Shown one piece after another: positions 7,735-16,876 of a DNA stretch of 64,000 nt. Both the position numbers and the translations under genes were made by a program. The notes under the pieces were generated by a model. It saw only the letters and a list, made by a program, of their open reading frames with translations, was not told where the DNA came from and searched no databases. Numbering within the stretch: position 1 is the first letter of the stretch; the number at the start of each line of letters is the position of its first letter. Origin of the DNA: Bacteroidota bacterium (GTDB taxonomy: Bacteria; Bacteroidota; Bacteroidia; Chitinophagales; Chitinophagaceae); NCBI GenBank assembly GCA_028876495.1, contig JAGWRO010000038.1:1-64000 (forward strand), given 5' to 3'.

Positions 7735-9933
7735 ATGGATACAGAAAACAAAGAAACAAAATCAGAAGAACTGGAAATTTCAACCGAAAACCGGCCGCAA
7801 GGAGGCATTGAAGGAGTTCCTTTCCCTGATTTCCCGGATGTAGAATCTACACAGGCAGCTACCGAACCTCAACCTACAGAAGTTGAAATTCATGAAGAAG
7901 CACTTTCAACTCCTCATGATGATTTCGACTGGAGCATCGACAAAAGGAACGTTACTGTTTACAACAGTTCTGAAAGAGAAAAGTATGACGAGGTTTACGA
8001 TAAAACCTTTAAACAGATCAACGACGGTGAAATGGTTAGCGGCACTGTAGTGGCAATGACCAAAACAGACGTTGTTATCAATATTGGCTTTAAGAGTGAT
8101 GGCCTTGTGGGTTTAAACGAATTTCGCGACATTCCCAATTTAAAAGTTGGTGATGAAGTAGAAGTAATGGTGGCAGAAAAAGAAGACAAAGATGGTAACC
8201 TCCACCTTAGCCGCAAGCAAGCCCGCACTACCCGCGCATGGGAAAAGATTGTTGAAATGCATAAAACCGGCGAGATTGTTACCGGTCTGGTTACCAGCAA
8301 AACCAAAGGCGGTCTTATCGTTGATGTTTTTGGAATGGAAACTTTCTTACCTGGTTCTCAGATTGACGTGAAACCTGTTACAGATTACGACCAGTTTGTT
8401 GGAAAAACAATGGAATTTAAAGTGGTTAAAATCAATGAAGCCATTAAAAATGCTGTTGTCTCTCACAAAGCACTTATCGAAAGTGATATCGAACAACAAA
8501 GAGCTGAAATTATCGGTAAACTCGAAAAAGGACAAGTACTTGAAGGAACGATTAAAAATATCACCGATTTTGGTGCATTCCTCGACCTTGGCGGCTTAGA
8601 CGGCTTGCTTTATATCACTGATATCAGTTGGGGGCGTATCAATCATCCCGGCGAAGTATTGAAATTAGATCAAAAACTGAATGTGGTTGTTCTTGACTTT
8701 GATGATGATAAAAAACGTATCAGCCTCGGCTTAAAACAATTAACACCTCATCCTTGGGATACATTGCCTGAAAATATTAAAGAAGGTGAAATCGTAAAAG
8801 GTAAAGTGGTTAATATAGAAGATTATGGTGCATTTTTGGAAATTTATCCTGGTGTAGAAGGGTTGGTTCACGTAAGTGAAATCACCTGGGCAAATACGCC
8901 AATCAATGCAAAAGAATTTTTCAAACTGGGTGATGAATACGAAGCTAAAATTGTAACACTTAGCAAAGAAGATCGCAAGATGAGTCTTTCTATCAAACAA
9001 ATGACAGAAGATCCATGGAACACGATCGAAACTCAATACCCTGAAGGAAGCAAGCACAAAGGATTGGTGAAAAACATTACTCCTTATGGCGTGTTTGTTG
9101 AACTTTCTCCCGGCATTGGCGGAATGATTCATATCAGTGATCTTAGCTGGTTAAAACGTTTTAATAACCCTAATGAATACACGAAAGTTGGCGAAACCAT
9201 TGATGTCATTATCATGAGCATTGATAAGGAAAACCGCAAACTTCAGTTGGGCCATAAACAAATTGAAGAAGATCCATGGAACTCTCTTGAAGAAACTTTC
9301 CCTGTAGGAAGTATTCATGAAGGAACCGTTACACGTCGCGATGACAAAGGCGCTACTGTTCAGCTTCCATACGGACTGGAAGGATTTGCTCCTGCCCGTC
9401 ACCTTCGCCGCGAGGATGAAAAGATAATTGGTTTGGATGAAATTGCTCCATTCATGGTAATTGAATTTGACCGTAATGATAAAAAGATCATTTTAAGTCA
9501 CAGCCGTATATGGGAAAAAGAAAAAGCCGATGAAAAAAATGCACAGCTTAATGAAAAAAGAGCTGAAGTAGAAAGCACCAAAAAAGCTGTGAAGACTATC
9601 CAAAGCAAGGTTGAAAAAACCACTTTAGGTGATCTTGGCGTTTTGGCTGATCTGAAAAAGAAAATGGATAAGGAAGCACCTGCAGAAGAAGCAAAAGCAA
9701 AAACTGAAGAAGTGGTTGCTGAGGCTCCGGAGGCTCCTGTTGCAAAAAAAGCAGCACCTGCAAAAAAGAAGAAAGCTGAAGAAGCAAAACCCGAAGCAGA
9801 AAAGGAAGCTGAAGAAACTTTAGCCCAAACTCCTCCTCCACCTGCTAACGAACCCGGGCAAATTGAAACTAAGGCGAAAACAGCAAAAAAAGAAGCTAAA
9901 GCGGATGAACCAAAAGAAGATGATGAAGCTTAA
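7735..9933 (+). CDS. rpsA: 30S ribosomal protein S1
   Basis: S1 binds mRNA on the 30S subunit and helps initiation on structured or SD-poor leaders, which matter in this phylum. Six S1/OB repeats are visible, beginning near residues 96 (GEMVSGTVVAM), 180 (GEIVTGLVTSK), 265 (GQVLEGTIKNITDFGAFLDL), 350 (GEIVKGKVVNIEDYGAFLEI), 437 (GSKHKGLVKNITPYGVFVEL) and 524 (GSIHEGTVTRRDDKGATVQL). About 90 acidic residues precede them. A ~130-residue Lys/Glu/Ala-rich tail follows, making the 732-residue protein longer than the ~557-residue E. coli S1. It is monocistronic, with its own promoter and terminator. Confidence 0.97.
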   Translation: MDTENKETKSEELEISTENRPQGGIEGVPFPDFPDVESTQAATEPQPTEVEIHEEALSTPHDDFDWSIDKRNVTVYNSSEREKYDEVYDKTFKQINDGEMVSGTVVAMTKTDVVINIGFKSDGLVGLNEFRDIPNLKVGDEVEVMVAEKEDKDGNLHLSRKQARTTRAWEKIVEMHKTGEIVTGLVTSKTKGGLIVDVFGMETFLPGSQIDVKPVTDYDQFVGKTMEFKVVKINEAIKNAVVSHKALIESDIEQQRAEIIGKLEKGQVLEGTIKNITDFGAFLDLGGLDGLLYITDISWGRINHPGEVLKLDQKLNVVVLDFDDDKKRISLGLKQLTPHPWDTLPENIKEGEIVKGKVVNIEDYGAFLEIYPGVEGLVHVSEITWANTPINAKEFFKLGDEYEAKIVTLSKEDRKMSLSIKQMTEDPWNTIETQYPEGSKHKGLVKNITPYGVFVELSPGIGGMIHISDLSWLKRFNNPNEYTKVGETIDVIIMSIDKENRKLQLGHKQIEEDPWNSLEETFPVGSIHEGTVTRRDDKGATVQLPYGLEGFAPARHLRREDEKIIGLDEIAPFMVIEFDRNDKKIILSHSRIWEKEKADEKNAQLNEKRAEVESTKKAVKTIQSKVEKTTLGDLGVLADLKKKMDKEAPAEEAKAKTEEVVAEAPEAPVAKKAAPAKKKKAEEAKPEAEKEAEETLAQTPPPPANEPGQIETKAKTAKKEAKADEPKEDDEA

Positions 9934-9953
9934 TTAGTTTCTTAATTTCATAC

Positions 9954-9987
9954 AAAATCCCGTTGCTCATCACAACGGGATTTTTTT
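9954..9987 (+). terminator. Rho-independent terminator of rpsA
   Basis: A perfect 12-bp stem (9954-9965 with 9973-9984) around a 7-nt loop, followed by a T-run. The A-run on the other flank could also let it serve the convergent flavoprotein gene. Confidence 0.9.
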
Positions 9988-10053
9988 GTAAATACAATTT
10001 TCAATAAACCATTTTCAAACCAATTGTAGTAAACCAACAAAAAAGGGAGATCT

Positions 10054-11307
10054 CTATTTTAAGTTTTCAATATAATGTTTGATCGAAAAGGCTGCAATCC
10101 ATCCACTCGTCCAGGCGTGTTGAAAATTAAATCCACCCGTAATTCCATCCACATTTAAAATTTCTCCGGCGAAAAAAAGACCAGGTACTATCTTACTTTC
10201 CATCGTGCCGGCATTAACCTCATTAAGATTTATGCCACCGGCTGTTACAAATTCTTCTTTAAAAGTGGTTTTTCCTTTCACATTAAATTGTTGTGCACAA
10301 AGTTGTTTTGCCAATTGATTTTGTTGTTTTGCAGGAAGATCGGCCCAACGTATTTCCAAATTAATTCCACATTGCTGCAAATGATATTCCCATAAACGTT
10401 GAGGAAGGTTAAATGGATTTTTATTAATTATTTTTTTAGAAGCTAACTCATGCCTTACCAGTTTTAATTTTTCTAAAACCGAATTTTCATGATAGTCAGC
10501 GAGCCAGTTAACTGAAATCGAAAAATCATAATTCATTTTTGAAAGATCGCGTGCTGCAAAGGCCGATAATTTTAAAACTGCCGGTCCGCTAAATCCCCAA
10601 TGAGTAATTAATACCGGGCCTCTTTGAGAAAAATTAGTTCCATTAATTTTGACCTGTACATTTTCAACAGAAATTCCCATCAATTCTGAAATCGGATTTT
10701 TAGGAACATTAAATGTAAATAATGATGGAACGGGGCTTTCAAAACTATGCCCCAATTTGGTAAGCCAGTTATATTGATCCGGTTTATGAAAACCGCCACA
10801 AGCGATGCAAATAAAATCAGCCTCTAAAACAAACCCGTCTTTAGAAATTATATGGAACCCGTTTTCCTCTTCATCAGGTTTTTCAATTTTTACAATTTCA
10901 CGGTTCATCAAAATTTCAACCCCATATTTATTGGCTTCATGCAAAAGGCAATTAATAATTGTTTCAGAAGAATTACTTTCAGGAAACATTCTTCCGTCTG
11001 CTTCAGTTTTTAATTTTACATTTCTCTTTTCAAACCATTCAATCGTATCGCTGGTAAAAAAATGATGGAATGCCTGCTTCAAAAACTTTTCGCCACGTGG
11101 ATATTTTTTGATCATCTCTGCAATGCTGAAACAAGCATGGGTAACGTTGCAACGCCCACCACCACTCACTCTTACCTTGCTCAATAATTTTCCTGATTTT
11201 TCAACTATTGTCACCTTAAGTTCAGTATCTGTTGCTGCTGCATTTACAGCGCAAAAAAATCCTGCAGCTCCACCACCAATAACAACTAATTTTTTCTGTT
11301 TCATCAT
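10054..11307 (-). CDS. BaiN/HI0933-family flavoprotein, NAD(P)/FAD-dependent oxidoreductase
   Basis: The 417-residue protein opens with a Rossmann FAD-binding motif, VVIGGGAAGFFCAV, then VEKSGKLLSKVRVSGGGRCNVTH, which is diagnostic of the HI0933/YhiN/BaiN family. The C-terminal FAD motif VPGLFFAGEILNVDGITGGFNFQHAWTSG is present. Members are cytosolic flavoproteins; BaiN reduces bile-acid intermediates in clostridia, but the role of most homologues is unknown. A 27-nt gap separates it from the MG2/TonB-plug gene upstream on the same strand, so the two may be co-transcribed, although they share no obvious function. Confidence 0.88.
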   Translation of the reverse strand: MMKQKKLVVIGGGAAGFFCAVNAAATDTELKVTIVEKSGKLLSKVRVSGGGRCNVTHACFSIAEMIKKYPRGEKFLKQAFHHFFTSDTIEWFEKRNVKLKTEADGRMFPESNSSETIINCLLHEANKYGVEILMNREIVKIEKPDEEENGFHIISKDGFVLEADFICIACGGFHKPDQYNWLTKLGHSFESPVPSLFTFNVPKNPISELMGISVENVQVKINGTNFSQRGPVLITHWGFSGPAVLKLSAFAARDLSKMNYDFSISVNWLADYHENSVLEKLKLVRHELASKKIINKNPFNLPQRLWEYHLQQCGINLEIRWADLPAKQQNQLAKQLCAQQFNVKGKTTFKEEFVTAGGINLNEVNAGTMESKIVPGLFFAGEILNVDGITGGFNFQHAWTSGWIAAFSIKHYIENLK

Positions 11308-11334
11308 AAATAGCGAAAGTAAAACAGTAAAAAA

Positions 11335-13719
11335 TTATTTTACTATTTTTTCAATATGTGTTAAGCGGCCATCGTTTGTCATTCCTTCAATGATTACTCT
11401 GTATTCGCCAGTAAAATCATTATTAAAAAAAGTAAGGTTCACCTTATTTTGTCCTGGAGAAGTAGTAATGGTCGGGTTCCAATATAAGGTTGTTCGCAGA
11501 TCTTTTTTGTCATCAGTTGCAAGGGTATCATAATCAGGCGAATAAAATTCCCTGACAACTGTGTAACCATTCACATGGTTGTTATCTAACCCTTTAAGAT
11601 TAGAAATTGGTTCTCCGTCTTTCCCGATTTTAGTATAGATCACGATAGCGCCGCCGGTTCCGCTTCCCGGTGCTCCTACAACCCCCGGGCGAAAAACTTT
11701 TATGTATGCAACATTAGCAACAGGTATGTTTGAAATCATATCATAACTGGTAGCCATTTCGTTTAAATACAATCCAGGCCCGTTTTCGCCAGCCCTGTTT
11801 CGCATCCATAAAAACTTATTAGCCGTATTATCAAAATACAAAGACGGAACTTTGCCTTGTATATAACTTACAATATCAGTGTAACTTGTTGACAAAGGAT
11901 CATCAAGTAAATCCAGTTCGGTGGCATTGCCGGCTTTAAAAAGACCGGAAGTGTATTTGTCATTTACCATCTGGACTTTCGATTTTATTTTTGATTTGAT
12001 ATTGATGTTTTCCAGCACTTTTCCTTTGAAATATTGCAACTGCAGTTCCGCTTCCCTACTCAATTGCAAATGATAATTATTGCCTGTAGTATCTTTAAAA
12101 TAGAGGTTGGAAAAAACAGGCGCGCTAAAATAATTTGAAAAAGGTGGCAGAATATCGGGCATAAATTGTACCGATATTTTACTCATTGATTTTTTGGTAG
12201 CAAAATCATAAAAAATTTGTGCAGTATCAAAAAGTATTAAAGAAGGATCATCAAAATATCCATTGGGTGCCACAGGAATTGTAAAAGTTTGAGTTCCGGA
12301 ATTTTTTTCAGTAAGCATTAAAATAATATCACCTGCTTTTTGCAACTGCTCCGGCGTAGCGCCTATCACTTTGCCGGATAAAGAAAGATACGATGTATCT
12401 TTTGGATATTTAATTACAGGAAATTTTCCCTGAATCACTTTTTCCCAATTGAACCTGCGCCAGCCATGGGTAAGCATTACAAGATCGAGTTGTTGAGCAA
12501 TAGAATCACTTTTATTCAAAAAATAATGCGCCGGATCATACACTTTTCCTTTTAATTCGGCGGTTAATAAAAGATGAGAAATAATGTTGTCACTATTATC
12601 CGATTCTAATTTTGCATCTGTGACGGAAACAGATAAATTAGCAGACATATTATCCGGAACAGAAATTTCAAGATCATTTTTTGCACGTTTTTTAAACCCT
12701 ACATCAACAAAATTTACTTCGGGTTGAAAAAGATAATCTTCGTTATTCACATAAGTGATCCTTTCAGCAAGCGGTTTCCATTGCTGATCAAAAACAGTGA
12801 TGGTTAAGATTCCACTAGGTAAGGATTCCGTTGGTATTGTTCCTTCAACTTTTCCCTTTTCAAGCGTTTCATCCAAAGCAAATATCTTATTTTCATACAT
12901 CGTACCTAAAATATGAACTCTCGTCAAAGAAGAAGACGGAGAGGAACTTACCAAAAAAATTCTTTTACTACCGGCAACGGTTACACGCAAACCCACGCCT
13001 GAGTTTTTAATTGCAGGCAAAGGCGTAGTATGCATATCGCCATTCTCGTATTCCCACAAAGCAGAAAAGGTTTGTCCTTCATGCGGAAAGATGAAAAAAT
13101 AGCCCATTCCATTATGAATAATTTTAAGACTGTCAATTACCGAACCGGTATTATCTTTTACAACACCTTTGATTGATACCGGCCTTCCATATTGATCATT
13201 AACTTTAAAAGCAATTTTGTTGGTAATTCCTGCAATAGCATCACCCCCTTCAGGAAAGAAATGCAATTCAGGAATAAGCTCGCTTTTTGCAGATGATTTT
13301 TTTTCCTCGGAAAGTATTTTTAAATCATGATTGTATAAAAAAGAAGTATCAAAATTCAACATCCATTTTGTATATGCCTTTACGTGAATAAATTGACCTG
13401 TGTAGTTTACAGGAATTTCAAACTGGCCAAATGTGGAGGCATTTTCAACAGCACAAACACTGTGTAATAAAATATTTCCATTCTCGCCTATCCAATCTAT
13501 ATAAACTGTTTTGCTTTCATCATCCGGAAACATGCCTTTCATCAGGTAATCCTTGAACCAAACAGTTTCGCCCGGAGCGTAAGAGGATTTATCGTATTGG
13601 AGGTACATTTTTTCCTGTCCGTAGTCTTTCGCATAAGTCGCCAAAGTACTGTCAATATTTTGTGCTCCCGCATTCAGAAAACCCAAAAGCGAAATGCACC
13701 CATAAATCAGTTGTTTCAT
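11335..13719 (-). CDS. Secreted MG2-like protein with C-terminal TonB-plug-like domain
   Basis: The 794-residue protein has a signal peptide (1-19, ending NAGAQ). Residues ~35-130 resemble the MG2 module of alpha-2-macroglobulins (YDKSSYAPGETVWFKDYLMKG). The central region is a series of Ig-like beta stretches. Residues ~620-730 resemble the plug of TonB-dependent receptors (YIQGKVPSLYFDN, GPGLYLNEM, VANVAYIKVFRPG, GTGGAIVIYTK), yet no barrel follows. Such proteins are frequent in Bacteroidota; function is unknown, with a periplasmic or outer-membrane role likely. A possible -7 element, TATCTTTA, lies at 13744-13751. Confidence 0.7.
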   Translation of the reverse strand: MKQLIYGCISLLGFLNAGAQNIDSTLATYAKDYGQEKMYLQYDKSSYAPGETVWFKDYLMKGMFPDDESKTVYIDWIGENGNILLHSVCAVENASTFGQFEIPVNYTGQFIHVKAYTKWMLNFDTSFLYNHDLKILSEEKKSSAKSELIPELHFFPEGGDAIAGITNKIAFKVNDQYGRPVSIKGVVKDNTGSVIDSLKIIHNGMGYFFIFPHEGQTFSALWEYENGDMHTTPLPAIKNSGVGLRVTVAGSKRIFLVSSSPSSSLTRVHILGTMYENKIFALDETLEKGKVEGTIPTESLPSGILTITVFDQQWKPLAERITYVNNEDYLFQPEVNFVDVGFKKRAKNDLEISVPDNMSANLSVSVTDAKLESDNSDNIISHLLLTAELKGKVYDPAHYFLNKSDSIAQQLDLVMLTHGWRRFNWEKVIQGKFPVIKYPKDTSYLSLSGKVIGATPEQLQKAGDIILMLTEKNSGTQTFTIPVAPNGYFDDPSLILFDTAQIFYDFATKKSMSKISVQFMPDILPPFSNYFSAPVFSNLYFKDTTGNNYHLQLSREAELQLQYFKGKVLENINIKSKIKSKVQMVNDKYTSGLFKAGNATELDLLDDPLSTSYTDIVSYIQGKVPSLYFDNTANKFLWMRNRAGENGPGLYLNEMATSYDMISNIPVANVAYIKVFRPGVVGAPGSGTGGAIVIYTKIGKDGEPISNLKGLDNNHVNGYTVVREFYSPDYDTLATDDKKDLRTTLYWNPTITTSPGQNKVNLTFFNNDFTGEYRVIIEGMTNDGRLTHIEKIVK

Positions 13720-13815
13720 TTATCTGCTTTTAAAAAACTTTAATAAAGATAAAGGATAACAGCTTTTTAAAAGAGATTTCTGTAAAAACAAAAAGTTTTT
13801 AGACAATTTTTAAAA

Positions 13816-13834
13816 ACAGTAAACGAAGAAATAA
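13816..13834 (+). repeat. Dispersed ACAGTAAA repeat, copy 1
   Basis: The 19-nt string ACAGTAAACGAAGAAATAA is identical to that at 55187-55205. It sits in the gap between map and the MG2-like gene. Related copies lie at 34791, 46284, 46363 and 57455. Confidence 0.5.
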
Positions 13835-13860
13835 TGGGAATTCCTGTTTTGGTTTTGGTT

Positions 13861-14661
13861 TTAGTAATCAGAACACAAGTTCAGATTGGCTTTTTCAGCC
13901 GCTTCTATTGCGGAAAAGGATGAAAGAATATCCGCTTTGTTTTTTCTTACACAAATGGTGTGTTCGTAATGGGCTGCAGGTTTGCCATCGCCTGTACGAA
14001 TTGTCCAGCCATCTTTATCATTATAAACTTCTTTAGCGCCAAGATTGATCATGGGTTCAATTGCAATAACCAACCCGTCTTTTAATTTACTTCCCTTTCC
14101 TCTTTTTCCATAGTTAGGTACCTGCGGATCTTCGTGTAATTCTTTCCCAAGGCCGTGACCAACCAATTCGCGAACCACGCCATAACCATGTTTCCTTTCA
14201 GTATAATCCTGGATTGCAAAAGATATATCACCGATGCGATTACCAACAATCGCTTTTTCAATTCCCAAATAAAGGGAATCTTTTGTAACACGAAGTAATT
14301 GTTTTATTTCTTCAGATATTTCTCCCAGGGCAAAAGTATAGGCGCTATCTCCATGGTAGCCGTTTTTAAGAGCACCACAATCTATCGAAACAATATCGCC
14401 TTCCTTCAACGGGTCTTTTGTAGGGAACCCATGAACCACCGCATCATTTACTGAGATGCAACAGGCAAAGGGGAACCCATGATAATTTTTAAAATTAGGA
14501 GCCGCGTTATGATCTCTTATATATTCTTCAGCAATATCATTGAGCTCCATGGTAGAGATGCCGGGCTTTATATAAGATGCCGCATGAGCGATGCTGTCAT
14601 TAACAATGATACAACTTTGCCTTATTAATTCAACTTCTGCATTTGTTTTATAGTGAATCAT
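13861..14661 (-). CDS. map: Methionine aminopeptidase, type I
   Basis: It removes the initiator methionine from new proteins in the cytosol. The 266-residue protein carries all five metal ligands in order: Asp in SIDCGALKNGYHGDSA (both aspartates), His in GHGLGKELHEDP, Glu in IEPMINLG and Glu in HYEHTICV. It follows secY on the same strand, as is usual in Bacteroidota, but a strong terminator separates them. The infA, rpsM, rpsK, rpsD, rpoA and rplQ genes that often follow map are not here. No clear promoter is visible in the 70-nt gap, so expression may depend on readthrough. Confidence 0.96.
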   Translation of the reverse strand: MIHYKTNAEVELIRQSCIIVNDSIAHAASYIKPGISTMELNDIAEEYIRDHNAAPNFKNYHGFPFACCISVNDAVVHGFPTKDPLKEGDIVSIDCGALKNGYHGDSAYTFALGEISEEIKQLLRVTKDSLYLGIEKAIVGNRIGDISFAIQDYTERKHGYGVVRELVGHGLGKELHEDPQVPNYGKRGKGSKLKDGLVIAIEPMINLGAKEVYNDKDGWTIRTGDGKPAAHYEHTICVRKNKADILSSFSAIEAAEKANLNLCSDY

Positions 14662-14671
14662 GAGCTATATA

Positions 14672-14707
14672 ATTTTAAAAAACCCCGGCATAAATGGGCC
14701 GGGGTTT
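14672..14707 (-). terminator. Rho-independent terminator between secY and map
   Basis: On the minus strand, arms 14707-14698 (AAACCCCGGC) and 14689-14680 (GCCGGGGTTT) pair perfectly over 10 bp with an 8-nt loop, followed by TTTTAAAATT. It ends the long S10-spc transcript, fully or partly, just before map. Confidence 0.85.
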
Positions 14708-14731
14708 GAAAATATTTGTAATTGTTTACTA

Positions 14732-16075
14732 TTAAATTCCTCCGGTTACACCTGGTGCAGCGGCTCTTCCCTGTATGCGTCCCCCGCTCATCAATCCATC
14801 ATATTGGCGCATTAGTAACTGAGTTTCGATTTGTTGCAAAGTATCCAGAACAACAGCAACCATGATCAACAAGGAAGTACCTCCATAGAAGGTTGCAAAT
14901 CCTTGTGTAACCCCTAATATTTGCATTATGCCCGGAAGAATACCTACGATGGCCAATAATACAGCGCCAGGTAAAGTAATTCTGTCCATTATCGTTCCGA
15001 TATAATCTGTTGTCGGTTGCCCTGGCTTTACTCCCGGGATAAAGCCATTGCTTCTTTTAAGATCGTCCGACATTTGTTTCGGATTAAAAATAAGAGAAGT
15101 ATATACGAAAGTAAATCCAATAGTCATGATACTATAAACGATCATGTAAACACCGTTGGTAGGCGAAGTAAAATAGATTGCCCAATTTTTTCCTGTTGTC
15201 TGGAAACCGGCAAAAATGGTAGGTAAAAACATAATTGCCTGTGCAAAGATGATTGGCATTACACCGGCAGCGTTTACCTTTAATGGAAGGAATTGGCGCG
15301 CGCCGCCAAACTGCCTGTTGCCCACAATTTGTTTTGCATAATTTACAGGTACTTTTCTTACTCCCTGAACTAACACAATCAATCCTAGAATCACAGCAAT
15401 AAATGCTGCAATCTCAATCAGGAATATTAACAGACCGCCACCACCATGAGTTTGTTTTGCAGAAAATTCCTGCATAAATGATTGCGGAAGGCGGGCAAGA
15501 ATTCCGATCATGATAATTAATGAAGTACCGTTCCCTAATCCCTTATCAGTAATCTTTTCACCCAGCCACATAACGAACATGGTACCTGACGTAAGAAGAA
15601 AAACGGTTGATATCCAGAAATAAGGTTTAAAAGCTTCGAGCAGCGCACCCTGACTTGATGACTCAAGAAATCCAATGTAAGCTGCTGCCTGGGCCGCAGT
15701 AACAACCACAGTAAGATAACGTGTCCATTGGTTAATTTTATTCTGGCCACTTTCTCCTTCTTTTTGAATTTTGGAAATTTTAGGAACAAGAACCGTAACC
15801 AGCTGCATAAAAATTGACGCAGAAATGTAAGGCATAATTCCAAGAGCAAAAACAGATGCTTTTGCAAAAGCACCACCGACAAAAGCATTCAAAAGACCAA
15901 GCATGCCGCCCTGCGTACTGTTTTCAAGGTTAGCCAGTTTGTTGGGATCTATTCCGGGAAGAACCACAAAAGAGCCTACCCTGTAAACCAAAATGAGCCC
16001 TAAAGTAACGAGAATCTTACTTCTCAGTTCTTCAATGGTCCAAATGTTTTTAAGTGTTGAGATGAATTTCTTCAC
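14732..16075 (-). CDS. secY: Protein translocase subunit SecY
   Basis: This is the channel-forming subunit of the Sec translocon in the inner membrane. The 447-residue length and about ten hydrophobic segments fit the family. Recognisable blocks are GIMPYISASIFMQL near residue 79, KITDKGLGNGTSLIIMIGI near 175, and GFIPGVKPGQPTTDYI near 340. Translation starts at GTG 16075 (MKKFISTLKNIW). It is the last gene of the ribosomal cluster before a terminator. A GATATTTG element in the gap to rplO may give extra transcription. Confidence 0.97.
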   Translation of the reverse strand: MKKFISTLKNIWTIEELRSKILVTLGLILVYRVGSFVVLPGIDPNKLANLENSTQGGMLGLLNAFVGGAFAKASVFALGIMPYISASIFMQLVTVLVPKISKIQKEGESGQNKINQWTRYLTVVVTAAQAAAYIGFLESSSQGALLEAFKPYFWISTVFLLTSGTMFVMWLGEKITDKGLGNGTSLIIMIGILARLPQSFMQEFSAKQTHGGGGLLIFLIEIAAFIAVILGLIVLVQGVRKVPVNYAKQIVGNRQFGGARQFLPLKVNAAGVMPIIFAQAIMFLPTIFAGFQTTGKNWAIYFTSPTNGVYMIVYSIMTIGFTFVYTSLIFNPKQMSDDLKRSNGFIPGVKPGQPTTDYIGTIMDRITLPGAVLLAIVGILPGIMQILGVTQGFATFYGGTSLLIMVAVVLDTLQQIETQLLMRQYDGLMSGGRIQGRAAAPGVTGGI

Positions 16076-16117
16076 AGAATTAAAAAGATTTAATTATTTG
16101 CAACTATATTCGGGATG

Positions 16118-16125
16118 CAAATATC
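16118..16125 (-). promoter_or_regulatory. Possible internal promoter for secY (GATATTTG)
   Basis: One mismatch to TAnnTTTG, but followed by CATCCCGAAT, like the strong promoters of rpsA, rpsJ and groES. It lies about 43 nt before the secY GTG. No -33 TTTG is visible. Confidence 0.35.
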
Positions 16126-16131
16126 AATTAA

Positions 16132-16581
16132 TTATTTTATTATTTCTACCGAACCTCCGGCAGCCTCAATAGCGCCTTTAGCCTTTTGGCTCACCGCATT
16201 CACCTTGAAAGCGATATTGGCTTTCAATACGCCGTTCCCTAATATCTTCACTCTGTCGTTCTGGCTGATAAGATTATTGATATAAAGGTTCTCCGGGTTA
16301 AATTCTTTGATCTCGTGTTTTTCGATTAACTGATCAATTTGACCAAGATTAAAAACTTTATATTCTACACGGTTATTATTTTTGAAACCACGCTTCGGTA
16401 CTCTCCTTTGAAGCGGCATCTGGCCACCCTCATGAGCCATTTTAATTTTATAACCGGCACGGCTCTGTCCACCTTTATTACCTTTTGTTGATGTGCCGCC
16501 CTTACCGGAAGCTTCTCCACGGCCAAGCCTTTTGATCTTGTGTGTTGCGCCTTTCGCTGGCTTTAAACTTTCTAATTTCAT
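16132..16581 (-). CDS. rplO: 50S ribosomal protein L15
   Basis: L15 is a late-assembly protein of the large subunit. The 149-residue protein has the typical basic, glycine-rich N-terminus (GATHKIKRLGRGEASGKGGTSTKGNKGGQSRAGYK) that threads into rRNA, and a globular C-terminal half ending in a GGSVEIIK strand. It lies between rpmD and secY in the standard spc order. The 76-nt gap upstream carries a perfect palindrome at 16604-16621. Confidence 0.97.
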   Translation of the reverse strand: MKLESLKPAKGATHKIKRLGRGEASGKGGTSTKGNKGGQSRAGYKIKMAHEGGQMPLQRRVPKRGFKNNNRVEYKVFNLGQIDQLIEKHEIKEFNPENLYINNLISQNDRVKILGNGVLKANIAFKVNAVSQKAKGAIEAAGGSVEIIK

Positions 16582-16603
16582 TGTACTTTTTTTTGGACTT
16601 AAC

Positions 16604-16621
16604 GCTCCGGGTACCCGGAGC
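16604..16621. other. Perfect 18-bp palindrome in the rpmD-rplO gap
   Basis: GCTCCGGGTACCCGGAGC is fully self-complementary and very GC-rich for this region. No T-run follows on the minus strand, so it is unlike a terminator. It could be an RNA hairpin (7-bp stem, GTAC loop) acting as a processing or pausing site, or a binding site for a dimeric protein. Confidence 0.6.
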
Positions 16622-16657
16622 TCGCTTTATTGATTATTATAAAAAAGAAAAACCGGG

Positions 16658-16840
16658 TTAAGCCAGTTCTTCCACTTTTATTAAATGATTTACTTTTTTT
16701 ACCATTCCCAGAATTTGAGGCGTTGCTTCCACTTCTTTGCTTGCGTGCAGTTTATTAAGCCCTAAAGCTTTTAACGTAAGTTTCTGCCTTTCTGAACGGT
16801 CAATACCACTCTTAACCTGTGTAATTTTAATCTTTTTCAT
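16658..16840 (-). CDS. rpmD: 50S ribosomal protein L30
   Basis: A short basic 60-residue protein, typical for bacterial L30. It shows KITQVKSGI, then R[13 protein letters not shown], and [19 protein letters not shown] at the end. Position between rpsE and rplO is standard. It sits on the large-subunit surface. Confidence 0.96.
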   Translation of the reverse strand: MKKIKITQVKSGIDRSERQKLTLKALGLNKLHASKEVEATPQILGMVKKVNHLIKVEELA

Positions 16841-16876
16841 GATTGATAACTCTTATTGCTGAACTCTTTATTTTTA

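Noticed and set aside
9596-9841. Leucine-rich minus-strand frame opposite the S1 tail
   Set aside because: It is the antisense translation of Lys/Glu/Ala-rich codons, not a gene.
13845-13862. TTTTGGTTTTGGTTTT telomere-like tandem repeat
   Set aside because: Only three units at the 3' end of map. Bacterial AT-rich simple sequence explains it; there is no sign of a chromosome end or hairpin telomere.
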